Origin: Paramacrobiotus metropolitanus
Lineage: Eukaryota; Tardigrada; Eutardigrada; Parachela; Macrobiotidae
Assembly (NCBI RefSeq): GCF_019649055.1
Contig: NW_026570226.1
Location: forward strand, 62,001-126,000
Direction: 5' to 3'
Length of the DNA stretch: 64,000 bases
The notes under the pieces were generated by a model that ran no database searches, was not told the DNA's origin, and saw only the letters and a list, made by a program, of their open reading frames with translations. Positions within the stretch are counted from its first letter, which is position 1; each line of letters opens with the position of its first letter. The translations under genes and the position numbers were made by a program. Below are positions 1 to 11,528 of this stretch, piece after piece.

Positions 1-377
1 TAGAACTGTGAACGCCTTTTCTAGCTAGAGTCCTAGGTTAGGAGTGGGACTAGTGACAGGAACTAACCTCACCGGAACTATGGAATAATTGCTGGAGAAC
101 TGGAAAAATCCGGAACAAACCAGCCGAAAGCCACAAAGTACATAGACATGCTGGTCGGCTTTTGGGCTGTGTAAGCCTGCCTCTGGTTCGCCTTTGTTGG
201 TGGTCGTCAAAGTTGGTCAAATGACTTAAACTGTTTGCGGACAACTTGTTGCATTTTTACTTAGATCAAAATGTTTTGATGCTTAACATTTGAAAGTTGG
301 AAGAGAAATTTCGGTGCATTGAATTTGTTTTTAAAGCTTTGTACTGGAGCACCGCGTGTACCTATGATAAACCAAAA
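1..377. other. upstream region of the Maelstrom-like gene
   Basis: I see no supported gene here. The open frame that runs into the first Maelstrom-like exon extends back to about 297 but has no ATG before 378, so this stretch is taken as promoter and 5' UTR. I see no clear TATA box. Confidence 0.4.
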
Positions 378-3297
378 ATGTCATCAGCCATTAACGACGG
401 CACTCCGGCATCCACTTTCCGATTGAGCAAAGAAGCAGATGGATTTTCTTTCAGTTTCAGCAATGACTCTGGTATTGGTTCAGCCAGCAACGAGCCAAAG
501 AAGTCTTGGCATAAGAAAGCCAAAGAAGTGCCGAAGGATAACGATGGCGCAAGTCCGGAAGACGTACATGAGACGCGATATGCCGGAATCAAGATGGAGC
601 TGTCTCTGGAGGAACTGCACATGAAAAACAACAAGGACGTGGTTAATCCAGCTCGCCAAGCATTGGCTGATTTTCAGGTTATTTTCCGTTAGGTTAATTA
701 GTTAGTGTACGGGTAGTTCAGCGACTTATACATAGTTATCAAGTTATGTAACCGCAGAAATTCAAAAGATTCTTCAGCGGCTTTTCAGATAGTTTAATTC
801 AAATTCCGCAACAATGACAGCTTGTTTAATACTGCTTACAAGCTCTAATAACTTGTTTTCATTCCGGTGAAAAATAAATGCGTTTTCCTTTTAACTCACA
901 GGTCGCCAATCAGGCTGCCGAGAAAGGGCTGGACAAGCACCTTATCCTTCTACCTCACCAGATTACCGATAAATTTGCTGAATTCCATAAAAAATTTGAT
1001 GGTAAGCATACATGTTTAGTTATTGTTCTGAACTGTGCTTATCTATACGTTGTTAATAATATTATTGTGGCTTATTCGACATTGCTTAAGTATGTTGTTT
1101 CATTAAAAATATAATAAATTAGTTTTTTGCTTTGGCCGTTTGAAGTGCATAGAGAGCGCACGCAGTGTTAGCCTGTATGTGAAAAGTGAAAACTGAAAAT
1201 AAAGTACAGCTGTATGTGGTTTAAACTTTAAATCAAGTATGAAGAACGGATAGCGAATGAGCACTGAGCAGTCACTCAGTTGTTTACTAAATTTTTTGAA
1301 GATTAAAGGGCATGTTGATGTGCCCTATTTCGTACCTGCTTATGAGTAGCTTGATTGTGGTGTTCAGATTTTGGATCTGAGGTGTTTGCCGTGATGCATA
1401 TGTTGCCGGCGTTTCTTAGCCGTCGTGCAGACCATGCTCCAATTGAACTGACCATCGTGCGGGTGCGTCTGGCCACCGGAGTGGAAAAAGGAATCTGCCA
1501 TTTGTTCCCGTCACCTCTGTAAGACAAAGAAACGTTTGCCAAAATGCTGCTTGGAATTCAAACAATTTTAAAATTTCCCTGTAGGCCGTTGCCGCTCGGA
1601 AAAGTGGTTGATTTCAAGGCTGGGCGCAGTCAGTACCTTCTCTCTATTCCGTTTCGTTTATTGCTCTGGCAGAATATTTGATTTTTAGAGGAATATCACG
1701 AGATCGACGAGTTATCGTTTGAGGGATTCAACAGCGATTATATTTGGATATTTTTCAAAATGATAACTACACTGAATCCCCATTGGCCCATTAAGGCCGG
1801 CAGAGGACGTCCACCGAAGCTTCCATTAACGGTCTGCAAGGATTACCAAGTCCAGAATACCATTCGGATGTTTCAGTACATTCATGAACGGGCTTTGATG
1901 GCTCAAGGGTTGAAATGCGCAAGTACGGGGATTATGTTGCGTGTAGCTAAGAAAAAAGCATAAAGGATATCGCACCGATTTTCATGAGAGATATGCCTAC
2001 CTGAAATATCTGTAGATTAGGTTATGTCTGTTTACAGCGGAAGCACCTAAAGACTTCATCGTTCCTGCAACCGTTGAGATTCCATTTTGCACTTTGGAAA
2101 ACTTTGTATGGTGTTAATCTTTTGCTGGTTTTTTTCACATGCTGTTGCGAAAACTGTTGCCTTTAATTGTAGCAAACAGCGGTGCGAAGACTGTTGCGGG
2201 AATGCAATTTCATTAATGAATCCCAGATACTGGCGGAACCGGATGTGACCCGAGTTAATCAGTAAGGTCGTAATTCTGCCAGTTGATAAATTTTGCGCAC
2301 GATGTGTTTTAATTATTAATTTTGGTGAAAGTAACCGGTAATATCGTTTTGATTAGCTGCGCATTCCATCAGACGACCAACAAGCTGACTTGTACAACTT
2401 ATTGCGTCAGCGAAATGGTGGAGCATATGCTAACATTGTCTTCTTTCTGGTCTGGCACCACCGTCCCATCGCGATTTGTGCAACCATATACGTCGGAAGA
2501 GTTTATCGATGAAACGGACGCACGTTCGTTTGAGTCGCCTGCCGAATCACCAGTGTCTGATAGCACTGACTCGGTTAGAAAATCCTAATTTTTAATCCTA
2601 AAATTATCATAACAGTATACCTTTAACTTATTAGAGGTGCTGAACTGATTTGTTTGGTTGCGTGAAAGCACTTAAACTGACAGGTACATAAAAGGGGATA
2701 GCGTAAAAACATGACATGTCGTATTTCAGGCCCAGGCCAAAGTCAAGTTTGCAAAGGTCAAGACGATGCGGACATGGAACGAGACATCTAAGAAATATCA
2801 AACTGAAAATGCTGGTACGCAAAATTTGTGGCCTGTGGGATATGGCCGATTGCTGGTACACGTATTTCGTTTTTTTAGAGGTCGGCGAAGATTCTGATCG
2901 GGCATCGATATACAGCGAAAGCTGCGAGGAAATAGCTAGTCAGTCGGGGCCATGTTCGTTATCATTGGGTCGTGGGTCTAACAGCTTGAAGACATCTTCG
3001 CATAGCGAAGGCGACACCGTGTCCAATAGTGATACGAGCGTGCCGGTCATTCGTTCACGTGCTGTGCGTCGTGCGCTGCGGGTGCCGAAAGCAGACGAAG
3101 TGGACATACGTCCCACTGCTGACGTCTTGGAAGAACCAGCGACGCCATCGCCCACTCCGATGATGGATGTTGACGGTGCAGTCTCAGAATGGGATAGTGA
3201 TGATTTAAACACGGAAAATTTGGTGCAAGAGGACCAGGAACCCGCACCGATGGTACCACGGGTTAGCTTCCGACGTCGTCTCCATCGAGTGACCTGA
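378..3297 (+). CDS. mael: Maelstrom-like protein (MAEL domain, no visible HMG box)
   Basis: Ten exons keep one frame: 378-677, 902-1001, 1368-1518, 1585-1628, 1689-1922, 2038-2105, 2173-2261, 2357-2573, 2730-2814 and 2879-3297, giving about 568 aa. The start is the first ATG in the open frame. Residues about 140-345 resemble the RNase H-like MAEL domain of Maelstrom, which acts in germline piRNA transposon silencing. Visible marks are PIELTIV (Glu160), GICHLF (His178), YHEID, and the diagnostic CAFH-x7-C-x3-C cluster (Cys330, His333, Cys341, Cys345). Family members usually begin with an HMG box; here the first 130 residues are acidic and Ser-rich with no HMG fold that I can see. The C-terminus (about 430-568) is acidic and Ser/Pro-rich and looks disordered. 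The family call rests on motif order over several small exons. The least certain junctions are the donors at 1628, 2105 and 2573. An AATAAA lies just after the stop. Confidence 0.65.
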
Positions 3298-3312
3298 AAA
3301 ACGTTTGCCGGA

Positions 3313-3318
3313 AATAAA
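3313..3318 (+). terminator. AATAAA polyadenylation signal of the Maelstrom-like gene
   Basis: A canonical AATAAA lies 15 bases after the stop codon at 3297, which implies a very short 3' UTR. This is motif evidence only. Confidence 0.5.
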
Positions 3319-4258
3319 GATATGGAATGGCTCTAAGTAAGTTCTGTAAAAGACGCTGGAAAACTAACTTTATTGCAAAACGGCTCATATTTACTTGATA
3401 ATTTAATTGTGGTTATTGGACCTTTGACTTGCAATCAGGACAAAAACGCCGAAAGAATTTTTTGCCAGTCTAGCAGGTAATCTGCTGGAATGTTTTGGAA
3501 TTAATGATATCATTAACGGATAACCGTAGTGCATAATATGAAGTATGAAGATACTTTTTTATACCTCGTGGTTTACTTCGTATGGAATCCGTCTACGCGG
3601 TGTTATTAACTCATCTATAAGGGAATTAAAGAAATAGGCTGCAGTAGTGGCAGTGGAGTGTGGACAGGGGGTCATGGGCGAAATGCTGTATGAATAATGT
3701 TATAGCAAATAATTTACAGAACTGGAAGTATTTAATTGAAGTTACTTCGGTTAGTGGAGAAGTTTACACGTATCGTGGTGAATGTTTAGCTAAACGGCCT
3801 GCTCATTTTTCTTTAGGCCAAATTTTGTGACCGGAATGAAGAGTTATTCCCAAGCTTCAGTACTTTCAGCTGCTTGGATCAGACGTGGACATAATTATAC
3901 GATAGTTGTGGCGTTTCGCATATCACTTAGAAATTATTGATGGTAAAATCGATTGTGAAATAGTTCTTGTTCGTGAAAAGGCTGGGACGATATTAAATTG
4001 TTCGGTTGTTTTTCTTTTGCTGCCAGCTGTAGAAATAAGCTCCTGATCATGCGTGAAACGGTCCTTAGACCTTAGGACATTTCGTTTGTTAATGCTCTTC
4101 CTTTTGGCGTATCGCGTACGGTCCGTACTTCCGTTAGTTCGAATTCTTGTTGATATTGTTCAATGTTAACTAATACAGTACGTTTGAGTTGAAAATTAAA
4201 GCTCACTGTTTACTGTTTGTGCCTTCGCTGTTTGCATGGATATTCCGGAAAATTTGCA
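3319..4258. other. intergenic, nothing recognised
   Basis: This is AT-rich sequence with frequent stops in all frames. I see no coding exon, repeat or promoter that I can support. Confidence 0.4.
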
Positions 4259-4486
4259 ATGGAAAACTTCTTACTTAACACCACAGTGACTGCCTTGTTC
4301 GATTGCTTCGTCAATGATTTAATCCGTGTTGATGGTCGGCGCAAATGGTTTCTGTCGCAGTGCTGTCCTACTCGCGGGGAGCTGTTTTATGAAACCGTGA
4401 AACGGTCTTCATCCAATGGCAAAAATTTAAATCCAGAGCAAGTGTTGGTATTGGCTAAAAGCTTTTATTCTGCCTTTGCTGACTGA
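4259..4486 (+). CDS. possible small protein or terminal exon, 75 aa
   Basis: An ATG-started frame of 75 codons ends at a TGA. The peptide has a plausible composition (DCFVNDLIRVDGRRKWFL, then a Lys/Ser stretch and NPEQVLVLAKSFYSAFAD at the end) and uses G/C-ended codons more than the surrounding DNA does. I do not recognise a family. It could be a stand-alone small gene or the last exon of a gene whose other exons I did not find. The gene upstream ends at 3297 with its own polyadenylation signal, so it is probably not part of that gene. Confidence 0.3.
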   Translation: MENFLLNTTVTALFDCFVNDLIRVDGRRKWFLSQCCPTRGELFYETVKRSSSNGKNLNPEQVLVLAKSFYSAFAD

Positions 4487-4890
4487 ACGTACGGGTGCCC
4501 TAAACTTTGAAGGGTTGCTATGACGCACACCTGACGCCATGGCTTGCTTCGCAGCGATAAGTTTGGAGAACCTACGGGCAGTTCGATCACTTTTGCCAAT
4601 TTTCAGTTTTGTGAGTTTTTTCTCCGTTTTTAAAGGTGATATCTAGCGAGACTGAAGAGTTGCGGCATCTGCGGTAAGTATTTTTCATATTTTTTGAATT
4701 TTTCAGGTTTGTTTTCGATAAAATGTTTGATATCTTGTTTCATACTGTGTTTAGAGTCAACGAGTTAGTGGTTTTGACAACCGAAATTTTCGAAGGGGTT
4801 TTTTCGATTTTCATCTGAAGGTTTTCCAATTTTTTACGGACCAGTTTTTCATCCAGTTGTTTTCGACTTTTCCTAAAAATCATTTCAAGT

Positions 4891-7050
4891 ATGGCTTTCA
4901 ATGGGAAAGGAGCTAATGGTGATGCCTCGGAGTCTTCGGAGTCACAAGATAAACGGTATTTCACATTTTGCGTAAATTCACCAAACTGTAGTGGATTCTG
5001 GATTTTGGTTAATTTTTCTCGGTACTCTTTGTCCTGGCATTTTATTTATTACAAGATCGTATCATTGAGTTGTGAAACATTTTCAGCATTTTATGTCAGT
5101 TTCAGTTATTTCATGTTAGTTTGCGTTCAGTGTGCACTGTGTTGTTGTAAGTCAGTACAATGGGTATATGGTAAGCTGAAAGCAGTAGAAGTTCCTTGCG
5201 ATCTCCAGATTATTAGTCATTAATGATGAATCATAATTAATGCCGCTGATATCCACATGTTCTCGGGTGAAAGAGCATGCTGTAGAAGGTTCCAGTGCAT
5301 TTTTCCCGTTTTGTTTATGACAAGAAGTATTGCAAACCTGCATTCTGCACGCCCTCGATGAACGGGCTGTCGATGCTGCATATCTGGTTTGCACTTCGCA
5401 GCGGACAAACATTAGATGGATTTCCAGTTCTGGTACCAGATACTGTCGATTATTTGCCAGATCTGAGCCCAGTTGAAGTGTTACGATTCTGATGGTGGGT
5501 ATATCATAGGAATTAATTTCAGGTCCAAGAAGATCAGCCCCGACCAGAAGATCAACCCCGACTAGTTTGCTCTTCCGCAATTATGGCAGCCGAGCTGTTA
5601 TTGTATTAGCTGTGCTATTTCAGACTGCGCGCGCTTAACCTACTGTACTGTAGCTACTGTTCAACTTGTTTGTTTCTGTGCGAACTCACCATTGGTTTCA
5701 ACCAGTAACAGCTACGATGTTTTCGTTTGTAGAAAAATTTTTGTTGGTGGTCTGTCATCGGATACTGGCGAGGAGGACGTGAAGACATACTTCGGCCAAT
5801 TCGGAACTGTTGAGTATGTGACACTGAAGCGGGATCCAGCCAGTGGCAGATCGAGAGGATTCGCTTTTGTCACTTTCTCGGACATCTCCGCCGTGAAAGC
5901 GGTAAGTGCGGAAATTTATTTACATGAATCATGTATGTAATTTCTTCAGGTTTGGTTTTGATTATATCACCCATCTTTTAGGTGAGCGCCGTATCTAACC
6001 ATGTCCTTAAGAATAAAAAGATCGATCCTAAACCAGCAGAGCCCAAACCGGGCGAGGAACCGGTCACTAAAATCTTCGTTGGAGGCATTGATCCTAACCT
6101 AACTGAGGAAGAGTTGAAGGGCTTTTTCAGCCATTATGGAACGGTAAACCTCCTGCGCGCACTGGAAGGTATAGTTTATCAATCCAGAGTATTTTAATTG
6201 CAGATAAAAAATGTGGAATGGCCGAAAGACCGTCTGCGAGATGGAGCCAAAAAGAATTTTGCTTTCTTGGAATTCGAAGATGACAAGATTGTCAGTGAAA
6301 TCATCAAAAATCCGAAGCAGATGGTTGCTGGCAAAATGGTGAGTTGGAGGGAAAATGCTCGAAAATTCTTTCTCATTTAGTTGCTGTTTTCCCTGTTGCT
6401 TGCAGTACACGTTGCTGTTTTCTCTCTACCGAAAAATTGTCATTATTTTTCATCTACATTTTTTTGCGCATGGAATAATACATGTTTTTGTGTTACGGGC
6501 ATTGTGCTTCCCTTTTCGTTTGTCACATTCATTTCGTTTGAGTAAATACCTATGTAATTCCATCTGTTTCAACAGTGTGACGTGAAGAAAGCATTACCAT
6601 CTCAGCCGAAAACACCCGGAGCGAATGCCGCTGGTGGTCGCTATGCAGACTACGGAAATCCATATGGAAGCTTCGGATACGGTTATGGTGCCGGCGGATA
6701 TGGCGATAGTTATGCTTCATATTACGGCTCTCAAGGATACGATCAGAGCTACTATGGAGACTACGGTGGCTATGATTATACCGGGGGTTATGACTATACC
6801 GGAGCTGGCTATGGAGCAACTGGATATGGCGATGCAGGTGGGTTGACTTGATAGCGATTATCGGTGTTAATAAAAAGAAACGCTTGTTCCTTTGTCAGGA
6901 TACAGCGCAGCGCGAGGAGCAATGCGAGGTGCAATGAGGGGCCGTGGCGCTCCGGGTGGAATGGCTGGTAGAGGGATGCCACGCCCAGGAGGAATGGCGG
7001 GTGCGGGAGCACGTGGAGCGGCCAGAGGCTTCCATCCGTACAGAAGATAG
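4891..7050 (+). CDS. HNRNPAB: hnRNP A/B-D (squid-like) RNA-binding protein, two RRMs and a Gly/Tyr/RGG tail
   Basis: Six exons, 4891-4955, 5733-5901, 5982-6143, 6204-6338, 6576-6837 and 6899-7050, join in frame to about 314 aa. A short acidic leader precedes RRM1, with RNP2 KIFVGG and RNP1 RSRGFAFVTF. A DPK linker then leads to RRM2 (KIFVGGIDP, KNFAFLEF). The tail is rich in Gly and Tyr (YGSFGYGYGAGGYG), then becomes an Arg-Gly segment (RGAMRGAMRGRG) ending in FHPYRR. Tandem RRMs with this linker and tail are typical of the hnRNP A/B, hnRNP D and Drosophila Squid group, nuclear-cytoplasmic proteins that package, splice, localise and stabilise mRNA. The RGG segment is an expected site of arginine methylation. 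Choosing between A/B, D and Squid orthologs would need a tree. Confidence 0.92.
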
Positions 7051-7333
7051 AGAAGAGCGTGTTAATTGTGAGCCACTTTGTTATTAATTTATGCCATGGT
7101 ATTTTTGTTATCGAATCGACGCGGAGTCGAACTTCTCATTAGGGTAGCCAGTGGCCAAGCGCCATGTTTTTGCACGAATCGGAAATGATTTCCATTTTAT
7201 TCGTATTGATTGCCGTGTTCCCTGAAAGGTCGCTGTAATTTACCGTGGGAATCTGCATTCTGCAACTTTTAGCATAAATATGGCTGTCTTAAATAACTGA
7301 ATTGCTGATTGCCTGAATGGCAAAAAAAAACCA

Positions 7334-7339
7334 AATAAA
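7334..7339 (+). terminator. AATAAA polyadenylation signal of the hnRNP gene
   Basis: An AATAAA lies 284 bases after the hnRNP stop codon, next to a run of A residues. It is the first canonical signal downstream of that gene. Confidence 0.45.
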
Positions 7340-7986
7340 ATGACTGCTTTCAGGAATTTCGTCAAGGTCTATATGTGCTACAAAACTAAATTAGCACACA
7401 TGTCCGTCTAAACTCAGTTGCCTGCATTCCGTAGAAGCAGTGCTTTTCCAAAGGTTCGTTTTACCAGAAACAGAAACGCTGACCAGAAACTCCGATTACG
7501 TCGTCGGCTGCTGGATGTTTTATCTTATAGTAGATGATACTGCAGATACAGTACTCTGTTTTCCTTAAGCAAGTGTTCATGTCGAAAGTTAAACTGGAAG
7601 CATTTACTGTAACCACGGGAAGGTGCTCGTATGCTTTGTAATTTTAGAAGCATTAGAAGAAAATTGTAAGTACTCAGCCGTCTCAGCGTTTGCCCTACTA
7701 AAATTAATAATTTTGAATTTTTTGTACGAGGTTTTTGTATCTGTGAATGCCGAAAATGAACTCAAATAATTATGGCAATAACGATACTAGTACTTGGCAC
7801 TATATTACATTATTAACTAATTCAAACAGACTTACAATTATCACAGCCATGTACAGCAGATAACAAAATTATAAAGTTTGACTCCATCACGCAACAGCAG
7901 TCAAATCATTAGTCATAAAACAAAGCCAGGGGAATAAATTATAAAGTCCATGTCATAATCGGGAATCAAAATCATAATAATTCATG
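7340..7986. other. convergent intergenic region between the hnRNP gene and TTC19
   Basis: The two flanking genes end toward each other, so this stretch holds 3' UTR sequence and spacer. I see no open frame with coding character. Confidence 0.45.
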
Positions 7987-9747
7987 TCATAATTTTATGT
8001 TTTGTCCCGGGAAGCGAAGTTCCAGGTCCGCAACTAACTTCTTGACTTCCTCTTCGACAGCGGCATCGTTATTTTTCTTTCCCGTTTCCAGTGCCTTCTT
8101 TGCCATGGCTTCGGCATTAGCAAGATCATTGTTTTCGGCATAAATATGAGCCAAGTTAAGGTAAAATGATGCCAAACTCCAGTGTTCCGATGCTACCGCC
8201 AAATTTATAGTTTCCTTCATCACGGAAATGGCCTCTTCGACGCGATGCTGCCAAGCGTACAATGTGGAAAGATTGTTGGCCAGTAACTGGTAAGCTTCCG
8301 ACCCGGTCTGTTCCAACTGTTTAGCCTTGTCGAGACCTTTTTCGATCAGACTGGTAGCATGGGTCACGGAATTTTCGGCTTTATCTTCCAGTCTCAAGAA
8401 AAATTCACTCCCCCAATGAACCACCTACAGCAGACCGGAAGTTGCAATCTCTTGTACCCGATTCAACATGCTTATGAAAACTTTCAAAGAAATAGTTGTT
8501 AAAGCGATTTAATGTCATCCACAGAAAAAAAAATTGAAATTGTAATATAAGGCCATTAAAAAAGATAGAAAACAATACATCCGAATTAACCTAAAAAACG
8601 ACATATCTCACCTTAAGCAGGAGATCAGCAATTGCTTCTTTCTGATCTTCTGGCACGTTTTCCAGTTTCTTCTCTAAATGCTCCAAACAAAAATCGAAAC
8701 CGAGTTTTGCTTTGTCTATATGCCCTTGCTCCGCATAAATCTTGGCCAGTTTTGCCGATATCTGCAAATACAAACTGTCACTTTTTAGAATGTTACTGAT
8801 CACCATAATGACAAAATCGCAGATGGGAACACAGCATACAAATGAAACAGTACAGCACGACTGTCATATCGAAGAAATTATGTGTATTAAATGCTAAACG
8901 TAACGTGTTAAATGCGCATACAGATTCATACTATAATGACTAATAATGCGCTAAAAAGTTTGTAACTGAACGATACCGTCATACAGCCGCCAATTCGCAT
9001 TCCAACCGCGAATAAATCACTAGTTGTACCAAAGCATTAGTGATTTTGATCTCACTTCAATAACAGCTTCATTATCTTCGGAGCGGCCCGTTGATAATTC
9101 CCTCCGTAACACTTCCTTAAAAGTCTCTTCGGCTTTCCGGTATTTCTTTTCCTCGAAATAAATGTTAGCCAGCATGTCGAGAATGTATGATTCAGCTTTG
9201 TAATCCTGAATCTGCTTCGCAAAACCCATGGCGATGTGCAGCAAATCTTCCGCTTCTCTGTACAATCCTTCGCGGATTTTCAAAACACTGCGTTTGATAT
9301 CGAGAATCATTTCTTCGCGTAGTTCATCATGCTGCTGCTGCGTAATAACGGGCGTATTTTGCGACAGATAAATGGCTTCCGCGACGCCTGCCAGAAGAAC
9401 TCCATGCCTCGCCAGTGCAGGAAAACGAAGCGGCTTCTTATGGCTGAAGAACAGTTGTCTAGCCCCTCTACTTCTGGCTGCGTATACGCGATGTGATGTC
9501 CCCGAGAGATTCTGCAAAGGAACGGCTAATCAGCATAATCCTGGCCAGCACACAAATCGGAAAACTGTTAAATAACTAATTTTATGATACGAGTTAACAG
9601 AAGTAAGTACGAGCACTGCGACGGTTCTCAATCGTTTTTGCTGTCACTGAAAGCCGTACTAACCACAGAAGGGGCAGTAGTGCGAACTGTAGATGGAATC
9701 CGTTTTAAGACTTGCTGGAATACCGAAAATTTGAAAGCTCCGAGCAT
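7987..9747 (-). CDS. TTC19: tetratricopeptide repeat protein 19, mitochondrial
   Basis: Four minus-strand exons, 9747-9664, 9511-9056, 8761-8612 and 8424-7987, join in phase 0 at every junction to give 375 aa, close to the usual TTC19 length. Exon 1 encodes an Arg/Lys/Ser-rich, acid-free leader (MLGAFKFSVFQQVLKRIPST), as expected for a mitochondrial presequence, and a hydrophobic stretch (HGVLLAGVAEAIYL) follows in exon 2. The remainder is a row of TPR helices, e.g. YREAEDLLHIAMGFAKQ, LANIYFEEKKYRKAEETF, LAKIYAEQGHIDKAKLGF and LAHIYAENNDLANAEAMA. In other animals TTC19 sits in the inner mitochondrial membrane and supports complex III by clearing Rieske protein fragments. Kinesin light chain also has TPRs, but it lacks this presequence and spacing. 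Confidence 0.85.
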
Positions 9748-11528
9748 TTTGAAGCGATCGTGTCCGTGATACAAGCTATAAAGTAAAACTCTATGTCGTT
9801 TCCTTGTGCTCACGATTCACCCACACCACCTATTCTATTTTCACACGGGTAACCGCTTAAGGTGCTAGCAAAACTAAAAAGCAAAACTAATTCATATGCC
9901 TTATCTTGTACTTCGAGCAGATCTACACTGTAGAACCAAAACAACTTTATAATTTTTATAAACTAGTCACTAGTGTTAAATACAAATCAGCTGTTTCTCA
10001 TGAACATCACGAAGGTTGCATCACGACCAATTTCTGAATTCTATTGAGGTAAAGTTCATCACGCGGCGGGCGCCTTATTTCCCTAGTAGAGCGGTAAATT
10101 AAAAAATACCGGTATCTCATTCCTACTTCCTGGTACAGTACTGCAGAAACTAAAATTTAATGGCATCGGACGATAGTATGATTCGAAGAAGCGTGACATC
10201 GGTCAAGCAATAATGTTCACATTTTACAATGTGCGCAACCAGTAAGCTAATAGCTCTGACAACGAGATCATAAGTTGCTAACTTACAGTCTGCAGAACTT
10301 GGAAGACATTTACAGAGGTACAACGGTACTTGGGATGAGCTCGTGATCGCCGGCACTCAGAGAATCTGGCGCAAAATTTCATCGGTCAAGCTTTGGATCA
10401 CGACATAGGTGCTACAGCTAAAACCAAAGCTCAGGAATCGTTATTTATCATATAGCACCGTTGTCTTTCAGTCCGTTGCGATCTTGACCCTTTCGATCTT
10501 ATTGTACCCGGGACTATGGATTTTCTACTTATGGGTAGCAAAGAATTTGTAATTTATAGGCTGTAGATATTTTGGTGGAGTGGAGCAATAAATCGCAATT
10601 AACCAGTAAATTCTTTCACGTCTACGGTTGATTATATATAGCCACTTGATTAAAATAAATATGTAAATATTAATAACAGTCGTCAATAATGAGACATCCC
10701 ACTTGTTGTTCCTTTCATGAAGAATTTTCTCGGTTCCGAAATAAATAACTGTTAGCCGATGATGATGAGTGCAAACCTTTCGCCTGTTAATGAATTTCTG
10801 CTAGCCGTGCATGACAGATACGAGGTACGAAAAACCCATGCTCTTTTCCGCACCTGCATTATCATCTGTTGTAACTTGTAAGCACAACACGCCGCCAGCA
10901 ATTCCATTTTTAACTTTACGTGAAATGCCGATTCTTAAACTGGTTAAACGTATGTAACGGAGTTACGGAGCACATTATAATACCCTCAGGCATTCTAATT
11001 TTTTTAAACGAAACAGGAAAATAACTAGTCGGCAACATGATCAGGCCTGTGCCAATAATGAGTCTGGACGTTAATTATTTCAGCTGCAATGCGTTACGAT
11101 ATAGACTCACAGCGAAGACCACCAGCTAATTTACTGCATCTTTTACGACTGATTTATCTTTACTAAGTTTTTGATGTTCCTTCGAAATCGAACGCTGAGA
11201 TCATCCTATACATTGCAAATTGCACAATATACGGCAGTAATTTACGCCTTCCTTGGCACAACACTGCGGAAGCTTTTTATTGCCGAAATCGAATGGTTTT
11301 TCTTTATACGTACCTGGCCAAGAGGCGCAGTCTTATATGCGCGTATGACCCAAAACTCCGTCTTAACGGGTTTTGGACGCCTTTGGAACCCGGCAATGCG
11401 GTTCCGTATTTTCTGATTGAATTATCTATGCAGAATTAGTCGGCATAGGAAAATCTATATTTGTATATCAACTGGTGTTGTAAAATTTCATCGTTTCATT
11501 ATCGTACCACCATCTGCAAACCATCAAA
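9748..11528. other. divergent intergenic region upstream of TTC19 and the SLC4 gene
   Basis: The region separates two divergently transcribed genes and should hold both promoters. The few open frames (for example 11171-11416) show no coding character that I trust. I found no repeat or clear core promoter element. Confidence 0.4.

Noticed and set aside
5152-5580. Minus-strand 142-codon frame within hnRNP intron 1
   Set aside because: It lies entirely in the first intron of the hnRNP gene, has no recognisable motif and no sensible splice context; treated as chance.
6550-6819. Minus-strand His/Arg/Ser-rich 89-codon frame
   Set aside because: It is the antisense shadow of the Gly/Tyr-rich hnRNP tail; its odd composition is explained by the GGN/TAY codons opposite.
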